A stretch of 64,000 nt of DNA from Hydrogenophaga sp. (lineage in GTDB: Bacteria > Pseudomonadota > Gammaproteobacteria > Burkholderiales > Burkholderiaceae_C). How positions within the stretch are numbered: position 1 is the first letter of the stretch; each line of letters begins with the position of its first letter. The DNA lies in the NCBI RefSeq assembly GCF_011390835.1, contig NZ_JAABRQ010000003.1, positions 124,001 to 188,000 on the forward strand, read 5' to 3'. The position numbers and the translations under genes were made by a program. Positions 9,963 to 21,853 of this stretch are shown here, one piece after another. The notes below the pieces were generated by a model that saw only the letters and a program-made list of their open reading frames with translations, had not been told where the DNA came from and searched no databases.

Positions 9963-10400
9963 TCACTGGGCTACGCGAATCCAGGTTTGCGTTCGGCCGA
10001 TGCCAAACACCGAACCGCGGACTTCAAGCTTCTTGCCATCGTCTACCGGGGTTAGGCGCAGCGTGTAGGTCTTGCCGTTTTCCGGGTCAAGAATCTTGCC
10101 CTCTTCCCACACGTCCTTGCCATCAGTCTTCTTGGCACCGCGGATGATCTCCAGGCCCAGCATGGGTTTGCCCTTACGGTCGTCAGTGCACTGTTCGCAC
10201 ACGGCATCCTGCTTGGCTTCCTTGCGCAGCAGCTTGTTGATCCGGCCGGTGAGCACGCCGCCGTTTTCGGCGATTACGATCTCCGACTTGATCTCGTTCG
10301 TCTTGTCATCGATCGAATGCCAGCTGCCCACGGGTGTGAGCTGTGCCCAGGCAGCAAACGGGGCGGCGGTGAGCAGCAAGGCGGCGAGGGCTTTGATCAT
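9963..10400 (-). CDS. DUF2147-type secreted protein
   Basis: Signal peptide, GSWHSIDDKTNEIKSEIVIAENGGVLTGRI...GLEIIRG...WEEGKILDPENGKTY pattern. Confidence 0.75.
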   Translation of the reverse strand: MIKALAALLLTAAPFAAWAQLTPVGSWHSIDDKTNEIKSEIVIAENGGVLTGRINKLLRKEAKQDAVCEQCTDDRKGKPMLGLEIIRGAKKTDGKDVWEEGKILDPENGKTYTLRLTPVDDGKKLEVRGSVFGIGRTQTWIRVAQ

Positions 10401-10433
10401 GGTGTGTTTCTCGAAATGGCGGGGATACTGGGT

Positions 10434-12230
<1,797 letters not shown>

Positions 12231-12273
12231 GGTGAACTCCTGTGGCGTGAAAGTGAAAAGACAAAAAGCTGAG

Positions 12274-12981
12274 TCAGCGCAGGGCCGCGTCGGGACGGTG
12301 TTTGCGCGATGCTTGGGTGATCGGGATGGCCGCTGGCGCGGCGCTGAAGCGCTGCACGATGCCCTCGAAGGCCCGCAAGGCGCGTCGGGTCGAGTCTGGG
12401 CTGCGCAGGAAGCGGGCTTCGTAGTGCAAGGCCAGAATCTGGGCGTGAATCTCGAACGCCATCTGATCGGCATCGGTGTCAGCGCGCAGATGGCCTTCCT
12501 GCACCGCGATCTCCACCGCGCGTCGCATGGCGGTCAGCCAGGTGTTGACCGAACTGGCCAGCGCATCGCGCACCGGGCCCGGCCGGTCGTCAAACTCGAC
12601 TGCACCACTGATGTAAATGCAACCCGAGTCGATCTCGACCGTGGTGCGCTTCATCCAGTTGTCGAACAGGGTGCGCATGCGAGGTAGGCCACGCGGCGCA
12701 CCCATGGCAGGGTAAAACACCTCTTCCTCAAAGCGCGCGTGGTACTCGCGTACCACCGAAATCTGCAGCTCTTCTCGCGATCCGAAGTGCGCGAACACGC
12801 CTGACTTACTCATCTTCATCACCTCGGCCAGCGCGCCGATCGACAGCCCCTCCAAGCCGATCTGCGTCGCCAAGCCAAGAGCCGCATCGACGATGGCAGC
12901 CTTGGTCTGGCGACCTTTCTGCAGCGGTTTGTGGCTGTCCGCTTCGCGCCGGGGGCGCAACTGGCTGTGGGTATCGGGCAT
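12274..12981 (-). CDS. TetR/AcrR family regulator, probable regulator of the beta-oxidation block
   Basis: N-terminal HTH (KAAIVDAALGLATQIGLEGLSIGALAEVMKMSKSGVFAHFGSREELQ); first gene of the minus-strand acyl-CoA block. Confidence 0.88.
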   Translation of the reverse strand: MPDTHSQLRPRREADSHKPLQKGRQTKAAIVDAALGLATQIGLEGLSIGALAEVMKMSKSGVFAHFGSREELQISVVREYHARFEEEVFYPAMGAPRGLPRMRTLFDNWMKRTTVEIDSGCIYISGAVEFDDRPGPVRDALASSVNTWLTAMRRAVEIAVQEGHLRADTDADQMAFEIHAQILALHYEARFLRSPDSTRRALRAFEGIVQRFSAAPAAIPITQASRKHRPDAALR

Positions 12982-13031
12982 GGGCGAGGGTGGCTGGAAT
13001 CGGAAAAACGAAAAGCGATCGACAAATAATC

Positions 13032-13043
13032 GAACGGTCGTTC
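13032..13043. promoter_or_regulatory. Putative TetR-type operator GAACGGTCGTTC
   Basis: Inverted repeat GAACG-gt-CGTTC about 50 bp upstream of the TetR start, in a short AT-rich stretch. Confidence 0.5.
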
Positions 13044-13178
13044 TATTTTTACCGCAAATACAGCCACCCGGGGTGAATGCCCTGCCCAGAGAGCGACTTT
13101 TGTCTAGGGTTCCGCCCCTAATGCGCCACGCCTAGCGCCGAAAATGCGGGTTTACCCGAAGTGCAAACGGCTGTGAGT

Positions 13179-13862
13179 TCAGAGGTGGGCGGCGGGGAGC
13201 AGCAGCGCGAGGCTGTGTTCCAGACTTTCGCTTGGAGAGCGCTTGAAGCCGCTGCGCGCATACCGCTGCAGGCGGCCCACGCAAAACGCGGTGATGACGG
13301 AAGCGTCGGCTTGCGCGTCGACGGTAGGGGTCACGGCACCCGTCATCACCGCAGCTTCGCGCAGGTTTTGCCGGAACGCTGACTCGATCTTGTCAAAGAA
13401 CAGGTTCATGCGCTGTTGCAAGCGCTCGTTTTCGAACACGAGTGCGTCGCCCACCATGACGCGCGTCATGCCCGGATTCTTCTCGCCGAATTGCAGCAGC
13501 AAGGTCATCAGCTTGCGCGAGCGCACCAGGGCATCGGGCTCGCGTTCGCCGAGCTGGTTGACCAGCCCAAGCACCGACTGCTCGATGAATTCGATCAGCC
13601 CTTCGAACATCTGTGCCTTGCTGGCGAAATGGCGGTACAGGGCGGCCTCGCTGACTTCCAAACGGGCCGCCAGGGCCGCGGTGGTGATGCGCTCGGCGCC
13701 GGGTTGCTCCAGCATGCTGGCGAGGGCCTGCAGGATCTGCACCCGGCGCTCACCGGGCTTGGGCCGCTTGCGCCCGTTGCCTTCTGCGGCCCCCACGCGC
13801 TCAGACGCAGCATCGGCATCAACGTCGTTCATGGGCGTGGACTCAGGGTCGCTGGAGGTCAT
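13179..13862 (-). CDS. slmA: Nucleoid occlusion factor SlmA (TetR fold)
   Basis: GERRVQILQALASMLEQPGAERITTAALAARLEVSEAALYRHFASKAQMFEGLIEFIEQSVLGLVNQL matches the SlmA pattern; adjacent to argB. Confidence 0.88.
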   Translation of the reverse strand: MTSSDPESTPMNDVDADAASERVGAAEGNGRKRPKPGERRVQILQALASMLEQPGAERITTAALAARLEVSEAALYRHFASKAQMFEGLIEFIEQSVLGLVNQLGEREPDALVRSRKLMTLLLQFGEKNPGMTRVMVGDALVFENERLQQRMNLFFDKIESAFRQNLREAAVMTGAVTPTVDAQADASVITAFCVGRLQRYARSGFKRSPSESLEHSLALLLPAAHL

Positions 13863-14001
13863 GGGCTATCGGTCCGTGATTGATCGTTGATCGGGCTTGC
13901 TGGCGACCCGCTGCTTGTCATCCCTGCGCAGATTCTCGCACAGCACAACAGCCTGTTACAGGCTGGTCGCCCCCTCGCTACAGGGGGTCGCGAGGACCCG
14001 A

Positions 14002-14913
14002 TCAGTGGCTCCTGATCATGGTGCCGAATGGCTGATCGCCCAGCACTTCGAGCAGCAGCGCGTGGGGCACGCGACCGTCCAGGATGTGCACTGCGGCGAC
14101 ACCGCTTTTGGCCGCGTCAAGAGCACCCGAAATCTTTGGGATCATGCCGCCCGAGATGGTGCCGTCTGCCACCAGCTCGTCGATGCGCCGCGGCGTGAGC
14201 TCGACCAGCAACTGGCCGTCGCGGTCCAGCACGCCCGGAATGTTGGTGAGCATGAGCAGCTTCTCGGCCTGCAGCACCGTAGCCAGCTTGGCGGCCACCA
14301 CATCGGCGTTGATGTTGTAGCTCTCGTTGTTCTCGCCAAAACCGATCGGGCTGACTACGGGAATGAAGGCGTCGTCCTGCAAGGCTTTGACCGCGCTCGG
14401 GTCGATGCTGACCACGTCGCCCACCTGGCCCACGTCGTGCTCCAGATTGGGATCTTTGCTGTCCGTCATGCGCAGCTTGCGCGCGCGGATCATGGCGCCG
14501 TCTCGCCCCGTCAGGCCCACGGCCTTGCCGCCTGCGGCGTTGATCAGACCCACAATGTCTTGCTGCACCTGACCGCCCAGCACCCACTCGACCACCTCCA
14601 TGGTTTCAGCATCGGTCACGCGCATGCCCTGGATAAACTGCCCTTGCTTGCCCAGTCGCTTGAGCAGGGTCTCGATCTGCGGCCCACCGCCGTGCACCAC
14701 CACCGGGTTGATGCCGACCAGCTTCAGAAGCACCACGTCTTCCGCGAAGTCCTGCTGCAGCTCCGGATCGGTCATTGCATTGCCACCGTACTTGATCACC
14801 ATCGTCTTGCCGTGGTACTTGCGGATGTATGGCAAGGCCTGCGCCAGGATTTCGGCCCTCTCGCGAGGCTGGATGTGGCCGAGATCGACAGGGTGGGGAT
14901 GCGGAATGGTCAT
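14002..14913 (-). CDS. argB: Acetylglutamate kinase
   Basis: [52 protein letters not shown] motifs. Confidence 0.96.
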   Translation of the reverse strand: MTIPHPHPVDLGHIQPRERAEILAQALPYIRKYHGKTMVIKYGGNAMTDPELQQDFAEDVVLLKLVGINPVVVHGGGPQIETLLKRLGKQGQFIQGMRVTDAETMEVVEWVLGGQVQQDIVGLINAAGGKAVGLTGRDGAMIRARKLRMTDSKDPNLEHDVGQVGDVVSIDPSAVKALQDDAFIPVVSPIGFGENNESYNINADVVAAKLATVLQAEKLLMLTNIPGVLDRDGQLLVELTPRRIDELVADGTISGGMIPKISGALDAAKSGVAAVHILDGRVPHALLLEVLGDQPFGTMIRSH

Positions 14914-15104
14914 GGGCTTGGACGTGAGTTGGGGTGGTGGATGGCAGAGAAATTGTAGGCCTCGACCCAGGCTTTCGATTTCGCGTGTTGCCGCGTCGCT
15001 CGCCCATCGCCGAAACGCTTTTGCTCAGTCAGTTGACAGCAAGAGGACGAAAAAAAGGCGAGCCGGCAGCCGGCTCGCCTGGCAGGCAGAAAAAGCGACA
15101 ACGA

Positions 15105-17090
15105 TCAGAAATGAATTCCGCGCATCATCTGCTGCATCGCCACCGCCTCGGCCGACAGTTGCGACTTCGCACCCTTCTCCCCCTTGGCCGCCGACGAATC
15201 GGGGAACATGCGGAAGCTGGTGTTCATCACGATCTGGGCCACACGCGGCACGAAGGCATGAAGCACCTGGCCGGTCACGCCAAGTCGCGTGGCGATGCGC
15301 ACTGGCTTGAAGATGCAGGCCTGGGCGATCAGATCGGCGGCCTCTTCAGGCGCCAGTGTGGGCACGTTCTTGTAGATCTGGGTCGGTGCGATCATGGGCG
15401 TGCGTACCAACGGCATGTTAATGGTGGTGAACGAAATGCCCTGGTCGGCGAACTCGCTGGAGGCGCAGCGTGTCCATGCGTCGAGAGCCGCCTTGCTCGC
15501 CACATAGGCCGAGAAGCGCGGGGCGTTGGTGAGCACCCCGATGGAGCTGATGTTGACCACGTGGCCCTTGCGCTTGCTCACCATACCGGGCAGCAAGCCC
15601 ATGGTCACGCGCAGACAGCCGAAGTAGTTGAGCTGCATGGTGCGCTCGAAGTCGTGGAAGCGCTCGTAGCTGCCTTCGATGGCGCGACGGATCGAGCGAC
15701 CAGCGTTATTGATCAGGAAGTCGACACCGCCATGCTCTTCGATCAACCGCTTCACGAAACGGTCGGCATCGGCCATGTCCGCGATATCGGCCGAGTAGGC
15801 AATGAACTCATACCCCTTGGCCTTGGCCTCGGCGCAGGCCTCATCGAGCTTGTCCTGATCGCGGCCGCAGATGATGGTGGTGGCGCCGGCTTCGGCAAAC
15901 TTGTGCGCCGCCGCCAAGCCAATGCCCGAGCTGCCGCCCGTGATCAGCACTACTTTGCCCGCGACCGTGCCGCGCAGGCTGCGGTCGATGTGCAGATCAG
16001 GGTCGAGGTGACGCTCCCAGTAATCCCAGAGCCGCCACGCGTAGTCCTTGAGGTTGGGGCATTCCACACCGCTGCCCTTGAGCGCGGCCAGGGTCTCCCG
16101 GCAGTCGAAGCGCGTCGGGTAGTTGACGAAATTCATCATGTCCTCGGGTAATCCGAGGTCTTGCATGATGGCCTTGTAGACGCGGCGCACCGGCGCCAGC
16201 GCCATCAGCCCCTTTTTCACGCTCTTGGGGATGAAGCCCATGAGTGCGGCGTTGATGAACAGGTTCATCTTGGGTGCGTGCGCCGCTTTGCTCAGGATGT
16301 CGAGCACGTCTCCGACGCGGTAGCCCATCGGGTCCACCAGGTGGAAGCAGCGGCCGCTGGCGCGCTTGTGGTGGCTGATGTAATCCAGCGCATCGACCAC
16401 GAAATCCACCGGCACGATGTTGATGCGGCCACCCTCCAGGCCTACGCTCGGCATCCACGGCGGCAGGATCTGCCGCATGCGCTGGATCAGCTTGAAGAAG
16501 TAATACGGGCCGTCGATCTTGTCCATCTCGCCGGTGCGGCTGTCGCCCACCACCAGCGCCGGGCGGTAGACCGACCATGGAATTTTGCACTCGGTGCGTA
16601 CGATCTTCTCGCTCTCGTGCTTGGTCATGAAATAGGGGTGGTCGATATTCTCGGCCTCGTCGAACATGTCTTCTCGGAACACTCCTTCGTAGAGGCCTGC
16701 TGCCGCGATCGATGACACGTGATGGAAGTGCCCGGCGCCAATCGCCTTAGCCAGATCGACCGTGTTGCGCGTGCCGTCAATGTTGACCGCAATCTGGCTC
16801 TCGGCATCGGCCTCCAGGTCGTACACCGCGGCCAGATGGTAGAAGTGATCGACTTTCCCTTTGAGGCCCTTGATGGCGTCGGCGCTCACGCCCAGCTTCT
16901 TGCTGGTCAGATCGCCAAACACCGGCACAGCCCGTGACGCGCTCACGCCCCAGTACTCGCGCAGCCCCGCCACCTTGCCTTCGCTGGCCTTGCGGATCAG
17001 GAAGTGCACCACCGAACCCTTGCGTTCCAGCAGTTTCTTGACCAGGCGCTTGCCAATGAATCCGGTGGCACCGGTGACGAAATACTGCAT
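15105..17090 (-). CDS. Fused NAD-binding (male-sterility type)/SDR protein, probable alcohol-forming fatty acyl-CoA reductase
   Basis: Start MQYFVTGATGFIGKRLVKKLL. N-terminal FAR-like domain and C-terminal SDR (VVLITGGSSGIGLAAAHKFAEAG). Domain order and long segments (e.g. HFHHVSSIAAAGL, GEMDKIDGPYYFFK, YERFHDFERTMQLNYFG, VNISSIGVLTNAPRFSAYVASKAALD) recall Marinobacter FACoAR from memory. Confidence 0.85.
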   Translation of the reverse strand: MQYFVTGATGFIGKRLVKKLLERKGSVVHFLIRKASEGKVAGLREYWGVSASRAVPVFGDLTSKKLGVSADAIKGLKGKVDHFYHLAAVYDLEADAESQIAVNIDGTRNTVDLAKAIGAGHFHHVSSIAAAGLYEGVFREDMFDEAENIDHPYFMTKHESEKIVRTECKIPWSVYRPALVVGDSRTGEMDKIDGPYYFFKLIQRMRQILPPWMPSVGLEGGRINIVPVDFVVDALDYISHHKRASGRCFHLVDPMGYRVGDVLDILSKAAHAPKMNLFINAALMGFIPKSVKKGLMALAPVRRVYKAIMQDLGLPEDMMNFVNYPTRFDCRETLAALKGSGVECPNLKDYAWRLWDYWERHLDPDLHIDRSLRGTVAGKVVLITGGSSGIGLAAAHKFAEAGATTIICGRDQDKLDEACAEAKAKGYEFIAYSADIADMADADRFVKRLIEEHGGVDFLINNAGRSIRRAIEGSYERFHDFERTMQLNYFGCLRVTMGLLPGMVSKRKGHVVNISSIGVLTNAPRFSAYVASKAALDAWTRCASSEFADQGISFTTINMPLVRTPMIAPTQIYKNVPTLAPEEAADLIAQACIFKPVRIATRLGVTGQVLHAFVPRVAQIVMNTSFRMFPDSSAAKGEKGAKSQLSAEAVAMQQMMRGIHF

Positions 17091-17217
17091 GCGACTCTCC
17101 TGATGGGGTGAAAAACGAAAACCGGCCGCACTCAAGTCGACCTTAGCCTGCCATTCTTGACCAAGACGGGCGGGCCACCATTCCGCAGAAACCCGCGGGA
17201 AGGCGCGCAGGGTTTAG

Positions 17218-17235
17218 TTGTGTGCACCTACACAA
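17218..17235. promoter_or_regulatory. 18-bp inverted repeat TTGTGT-gcacct-ACACAA, candidate operator
   Basis: Perfect 6-bp arms in the divergent region between the FAR-like gene and the phasin. Confidence 0.35.
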
Positions 17236-17327
17236 GGCAGGATCGGGCGCCTACATTGCAGTCAGTTGCCTCGACATCGTCGCGCGGTGCCCGAATTTGT
17301 TTCAACCTTCTTTCACGGAGTCCCCTC

Positions 17328-17867
17328 ATGGTCAAGAAAATCCAGAAGTCCGGCAGCGCTGCCCAATCCGCCGGCCAGGCTGCTTCGCCCCTGTCTGGCG
17401 CCATCAAGGATTCGGCCCAGCAGATTTGGCTGGCCGGTCTGGGCGCTTTTTCCAAGGCACAGGCCGAAGGCGGAAAAGCCTTTGACACTCTGGTGAAAGA
17501 GGGCCTGTCGATCCAGCGAAAGACTCAGGCCGTGGCTGAGGAGCGCATCTCCGAAGCCACCAGCCGCGTGTCCACGATGGCCACCGACATTTCGTCCAAG
17601 GCCGCTGGCAAGTGGGACAAGCTGGAAAACATCTTCGAAGACCGAGTAGCCACGGCCCTGAACAAGCTGGGCGTGCCCTCGGCACGCGATGTCGAAGCGC
17701 TGATCGAGCGCATCGACGCCCTGACCCAGGAAGTGCACAGCCTGGGCGGCAAGCCTGCGGCGGCTCGCAAGACCCCCCGCAAGACCGCAGCCAAAGCACC
17801 GGCGAAGGCTGCTCGCAAGGTGCCGGCCAAGGCGGCCCGCAAGACCTCGCGCGCCAAAGCGGCTTGA
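17328..17867 (+). CDS. Phasin family protein with H1-like basic C-terminal tail
   Basis: Start MVKKIQKSG; IKDSAQQIWLAGLGAFSKAQAEGGKAFDTLVKEG typical of PhaF/PhaI phasins; tail AARKTPRKTAAKAPAKAARKVPAKAARKTSRAKAA. Confidence 0.9.
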   Translation: MVKKIQKSGSAAQSAGQAASPLSGAIKDSAQQIWLAGLGAFSKAQAEGGKAFDTLVKEGLSIQRKTQAVAEERISEATSRVSTMATDISSKAAGKWDKLENIFEDRVATALNKLGVPSARDVEALIERIDALTQEVHSLGGKPAAARKTPRKTAAKAPAKAARKVPAKAARKTSRAKAA

Positions 17868-17901
17868 TCACGCCGGTGGCGGCTGAGCCGCCCACCGACC
17901 C

Positions 17902-17925
17902 AGGGGCGCTTGATGCCCCTTTTTT
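17902..17925 (+). terminator. Rho-independent terminator downstream of phasin
   Basis: AGGGGC-gcttgat-GCCCCT followed by TTTTT. Confidence 0.8.
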
Positions 17926-17988
17926 GCGCCTGCTGGAGATGGTGCAACGCAGCATCTCCAGCCCCTGTCGAGGTCTACACTCAATCGC

Positions 17989-19239
17989 ATGAAGTCAGCC
18001 CGCTCCTCCACTGCCGCTTCAAAGACCCGACGCGCCCGGCCACCTCGCATCGCACTCGCCCTGGCCGGCGGCGGTCCGCTGGGTGCCATTTACGAAATCG
18101 GTGCGCTGTGCGCGCTCGAGGACTGCCTCACCGGCGTGAACTTCAACCGGCTCGATCACTACATTGGCGTGTCCGCCGGCGGGTTCATCGCGGCCGGCCT
18201 GGCCAACGGGCTGAGCCCGCGTCGTCTGAGCGACCTCTTCATCGACAACCAGGGACATGACGAACAATTCGACCCAGCCTGGTTGCTCAAACCGGCCTGG
18301 GGCGAGTTTGGCCGGCGGCTGCAGCGCTTGCCAGGGCTGCTGGTCAGCTCCCTCTGGTCCTGGGGCATGCGGGACCAATCGTTCACCCACGCCATGGAGC
18401 GTCTGGGTGCGATCCTGCCCACCGGGGTGCTGGACAACGAAAGCATGCACCGGCACATCGAACAACTGTTCAGCGCGGAAGGCCGCAGCAACGACTTCCG
18501 TCAGCTGCGTGCCCACCTCACGCTGGTGGCCACCGAGCTCGACACCGGCGAGGCCGCTCCTTTTGGTCGGCCAGGCTGGGACCATGTGCCGATCTCGCGC
18601 GCCATCCAGGCCAGTGCGGCGCTGCCCGGCCTGTTCTCGCCAGTGGAGATTGACGGCAAACATTACGTGGACGGCGCGCTGAAAAAAACGCTGCACGCCA
18701 CGCAGGCGCTCGATGAAGGAGTGGACCTGTTGCTGTGCCTGAACCCGCTGGTGCCGTTCCAGGCCAGCCCTGGCCGTTTCGGGGGTAACCGCATTCCCTC
18801 GCTGGTCGAAGGTGGCCTGCCCGCGGTGATGAGCCAGACCTTCCGCTCCATGATCCATTCGCGCCTGGCACTGGGCTTCAAGCACTACGAGCGCGACTAC
18901 CCCAACACCGACATCGTGCTCATCGAGCCCGACCAGCGCGACGCCGAAATGTTCTTCGCCAACACCTTCAGCTACCGGCAGCGCCGTGAGATGGCCGAAC
19001 ACGCTTACCAGCAGACGCGCCAACTGCTGCGCCTGAGACTGGCCACGCTGGGCACGACGCTGGCGGACCATGGCATTGGCATCGACCTCCATGTACTCAA
19101 CGACCGCCAGCGCCACCTGCTGCCACCGCTGAAGCCGAGGCGCCAGCGCCCCGCCAGCGCGGCCATCGACCGACTACACGCCACGCTGGACGAACTGCAG
19201 CAGCGCCTGCCCGCTGGGCAGCCCCAGGTCACTGCATGA
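17989..19239 (+). CDS. Patatin-like phospholipase family protein
   Basis: ALAGGGPLGAIYEIGAL oxyanion motif, GVSAGGFIA nucleophile elbow (GxSxG), DGALKK. Confidence 0.87.
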   Translation: MKSARSSTAASKTRRARPPRIALALAGGGPLGAIYEIGALCALEDCLTGVNFNRLDHYIGVSAGGFIAAGLANGLSPRRLSDLFIDNQGHDEQFDPAWLLKPAWGEFGRRLQRLPGLLVSSLWSWGMRDQSFTHAMERLGAILPTGVLDNESMHRHIEQLFSAEGRSNDFRQLRAHLTLVATELDTGEAAPFGRPGWDHVPISRAIQASAALPGLFSPVEIDGKHYVDGALKKTLHATQALDEGVDLLLCLNPLVPFQASPGRFGGNRIPSLVEGGLPAVMSQTFRSMIHSRLALGFKHYERDYPNTDIVLIEPDQRDAEMFFANTFSYRQRREMAEHAYQQTRQLLRLRLATLGTTLADHGIGIDLHVLNDRQRHLLPPLKPRRQRPASAAIDRLHATLDELQQRLPAGQPQVTA

Positions 19240-19892
19240 CGCGCAAAGCCCCGCGCCGCACCGCCGAGCGCATCCTGGAGGTGACGCTAGAGCTGTTCAA
19301 CCGCTTCGGCGAGCCCAATGTGTCGACCACCCTGATCTCTGCCGAGCTGGGCATCAGCCCCGGCAACCTCTACTACCACTATCCGGCCAAAGACGAGCTG
19401 ATCAACTCGCTTTTTGAACGCTACGAGCGCGCGCTGAACGAGCTTTTGGTTGCGGCCGACGGCGTGCGCAATGTCGAGGACGCCTGGTTTTTCCTGCACT
19501 CGCAGTTCGAGATCGTCTGGCAATACCGCTTCCTCTACCGGGACCTCAACGACCTGCTGTCCAAGAACCGGTTGCTGGAAACCCATTTCCAGGCCGTGCT
19601 CAAGAACAAGACCCGCGCGGTGCGCGCGATGCTGGCGGGCATGAGCCGTGCTGGAGCGGTGGACATCGATGCGCGTGAGGTCGAGCCCACCGCCAACTGC
19701 ATGGTGGTGGTGCTGACCTACTGGCTGAGTTTCGAATACGTGCGCGACCCGCGGCATGCGCTGGAGCCCGAAAACGCAGAAATGGCGCTCATGCGGGGCG
19801 CCCAGCACGTGCTTAACCTGCTGGCGCCCTACCTGGAAGTCGGCCAGCGACAGCACCTGCTGCAGATCACGGGCGCCTACCAGCACGACTGA
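19236..19892 (+). CDS. TetR/AcrR family transcriptional regulator
   Basis: TAERILEVTLELFNRFGEPNVSTTLISAELGISPGNLYYHYPAKDELI; overlaps the patatin stop by 4 bp (ATGA). Confidence 0.88.
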   Translation: MTRKAPRRTAERILEVTLELFNRFGEPNVSTTLISAELGISPGNLYYHYPAKDELINSLFERYERALNELLVAADGVRNVEDAWFFLHSQFEIVWQYRFLYRDLNDLLSKNRLLETHFQAVLKNKTRAVRAMLAGMSRAGAVDIDAREVEPTANCMVVVLTYWLSFEYVRDPRHALEPENAEMALMRGAQHVLNLLAPYLEVGQRQHLLQITGAYQHD

Positions 19893-19898
19893 CCCGCC

Positions 19899-20690
19899 AT
19901 GTCGCCCTCCTACGCGCCATTGCCCTGGGCTCCTTGCCCCTGCCCGCCCGCCGAGCCCTTCACCGCCGAGACTCTCACGGCGCAATGGCAGCGTCTGCAC
20001 ATTGGCGATGCCGAACCTCTGCCGGCTGAGCTTGCGGTGCTGGAGGCCTGGGTGCGGTTTCACAACGGTGACTTCGAAGGTGCTACCCGCGCTGGTCTCG
20101 CCCTGGGCGCGCAGGGCATCACTGTGGCCAACAAGGCCACCTGCATGCACGCGCGCTACGTCGAGCCCAGGGAGCCGCAGCGCCTGGCCTTGTGGCTCGA
20201 AGCCGCCGAACGCGCCCGGGTCCTGCAGCTCAGCGAACCGCAAAACGCGGCCGCATGGTATTGGCAGGGCTATGCGCTGGGTCGCTACAGCCAGGGCATC
20301 AGCGTGGCCAAGGCGCTGGCAAAGGGCCTGGGCAGCCAGGTGCAGCAGGCGCTGCAGGCCACCATCGACCGCGAGCCCCGCCATGCCGATGCACACCTGG
20401 CGCTGGCCAACTTCCACGCCGAGGTGATTGATCAGGTGGGCGAGCTCATTGGCGGCATGACGCATGGCGCGCGCAAGCAGACGGGTCTTGACCTCTACCA
20501 GCGCGCCATGGCGCTCAATCCGGATTCAGCGATCACGCTGGCCGAGGTAGCCAATGGGCTGGTGATGCTGGAGGGGCAGAAGGCGACCGAGCAGGCCGCG
20601 CGCCTGCTCCAGCAAGCCACCGCGTTCCAGCCACGGGACGCGATGGAGCGGCTTTACGTCGAATCCGCTCGCATGGCCCTCGACAGCTGA
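19899..20690 (+). CDS. TPR-like conserved hypothetical protein
   Basis: Helical repeat content (LALANFHAEVIDQVGE..., LYQRAMALNPDSAITLAEVANGL); tandem with patatin and TetR. Confidence 0.6.
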   Translation: MSPSYAPLPWAPCPCPPAEPFTAETLTAQWQRLHIGDAEPLPAELAVLEAWVRFHNGDFEGATRAGLALGAQGITVANKATCMHARYVEPREPQRLALWLEAAERARVLQLSEPQNAAAWYWQGYALGRYSQGISVAKALAKGLGSQVQQALQATIDREPRHADAHLALANFHAEVIDQVGELIGGMTHGARKQTGLDLYQRAMALNPDSAITLAEVANGLVMLEGQKATEQAARLLQQATAFQPRDAMERLYVESARMALDS

Positions 20691-20724
20691 GCGTCTCACC
20701 GACCCCAACTCTTTTGCACAGCCC

Positions 20725-21837
20725 TTAGCCCGGGCTGACCCGCCCGCTCAGGCCGTCCACCGCCTGGAACAGCGACTGCCGCGCCTGCGCCACGACTTGC
20801 ACACGCCACTCGTCAGTGTCCACATAAAACGCGTCCTTCATCTGCTGGCGGATGGCGTCGCGCAGGGCGTCTGGCGCTTCGCGGTGCCCATTCAGCCAGT
20901 GATCGGCGCGCAGGGCCTGCAACACATCGTGAAACGGCAGCGTGCCGTATTCCATGGCGATGCCGGTGTACTCGGCCTGCCGACATTCGTCGAATACCGA
21001 GCACCACATCAGACCGGTGAGCAGGGCCGAGGAAGACGAGCCGTCGTAAATCGAGGTCACCGGCGTCTGGCCGGCACCGCCCCACCAGGCCCGCGATCGG
21101 TCCAGGGCGGCGGGATCGTTGCGGCTGGCAAAAATGCGCTCGCCCAGACCGCTGGGGCCCAGGCCGGTGTGCAGATCGATCCAGCCGATGCGGTGCGCGC
21201 GCTGGCCGTGGGTGCGCAGCACCTGGCGCAGCGTGGTGTTGCTCCAGCTCGGCGCGGTACCGCCAAAAAACAGCCCGTCCGAAAAGGCGTATTGGCCGCC
21301 AGACACCGCGGTCTGGAAGCGGGCCTGGCCATGTTGCGCTATCCAGACCTCAATGGCAGCAGCATTGTCCGGGCCCGGTGGCCATTCGGCAGGCAGCAGC
21401 AGGTCGTGCAGCTCGGCGTAGTCGGCGTTGACCGGCAGTGCCTGGCTGAAGTCCTGGAAGTTGCGGTTCAGGTCCACGTTTTCGTTCGTGACACGGCGCA
21501 GCCAGGAGAACCCATATGGGTTGAGCGCATGGATGTAGAGCACCGCTACGCCCGCAGCCCGGGCGTGCTCGCGCCACTCAGCGTCGTGCGCGGCAAACAC
21601 CTGCACACCGCTGCCGCAAAAACCCTCAGCGCCATGGCAGGCGCTGCTGACGATGAGCAGGCGCTCGGCGTCGGGTGAGCCGTCGAGCGCGACGTCCATC
21701 GCTAGGGTCTCGCCCTCGCGCCCCGGCAGCGGGTGGTTGTGGCTTCGGATGGCCATGCCTGCGACTGCAGCGCCTTCGAGAAAGCACACGCGGGCGCGGG
21801 CATAGCTGCCCGCAAAGGCTTCGCTGGGCTTGATCAT
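20725..21837 (-). CDS. M14/DUF2817-type peptidase-like protein
   Basis: LLIVSSACHGAEGFCGSGVQV, YIHALNPYGFSWLRRVTNENVDLNRNF, GWIDLHTGLGPSGLGE. Confidence 0.8.
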   Translation of the reverse strand: MIKPSEAFAGSYARARVCFLEGAAVAGMAIRSHNHPLPGREGETLAMDVALDGSPDAERLLIVSSACHGAEGFCGSGVQVFAAHDAEWREHARAAGVAVLYIHALNPYGFSWLRRVTNENVDLNRNFQDFSQALPVNADYAELHDLLLPAEWPPGPDNAAAIEVWIAQHGQARFQTAVSGGQYAFSDGLFFGGTAPSWSNTTLRQVLRTHGQRAHRIGWIDLHTGLGPSGLGERIFASRNDPAALDRSRAWWGGAGQTPVTSIYDGSSSSALLTGLMWCSVFDECRQAEYTGIAMEYGTLPFHDVLQALRADHWLNGHREAPDALRDAIRQQMKDAFYVDTDEWRVQVVAQARQSLFQAVDGLSGRVSPG

Positions 21838-21853
21838 GGATGGGGCGTCGCCG

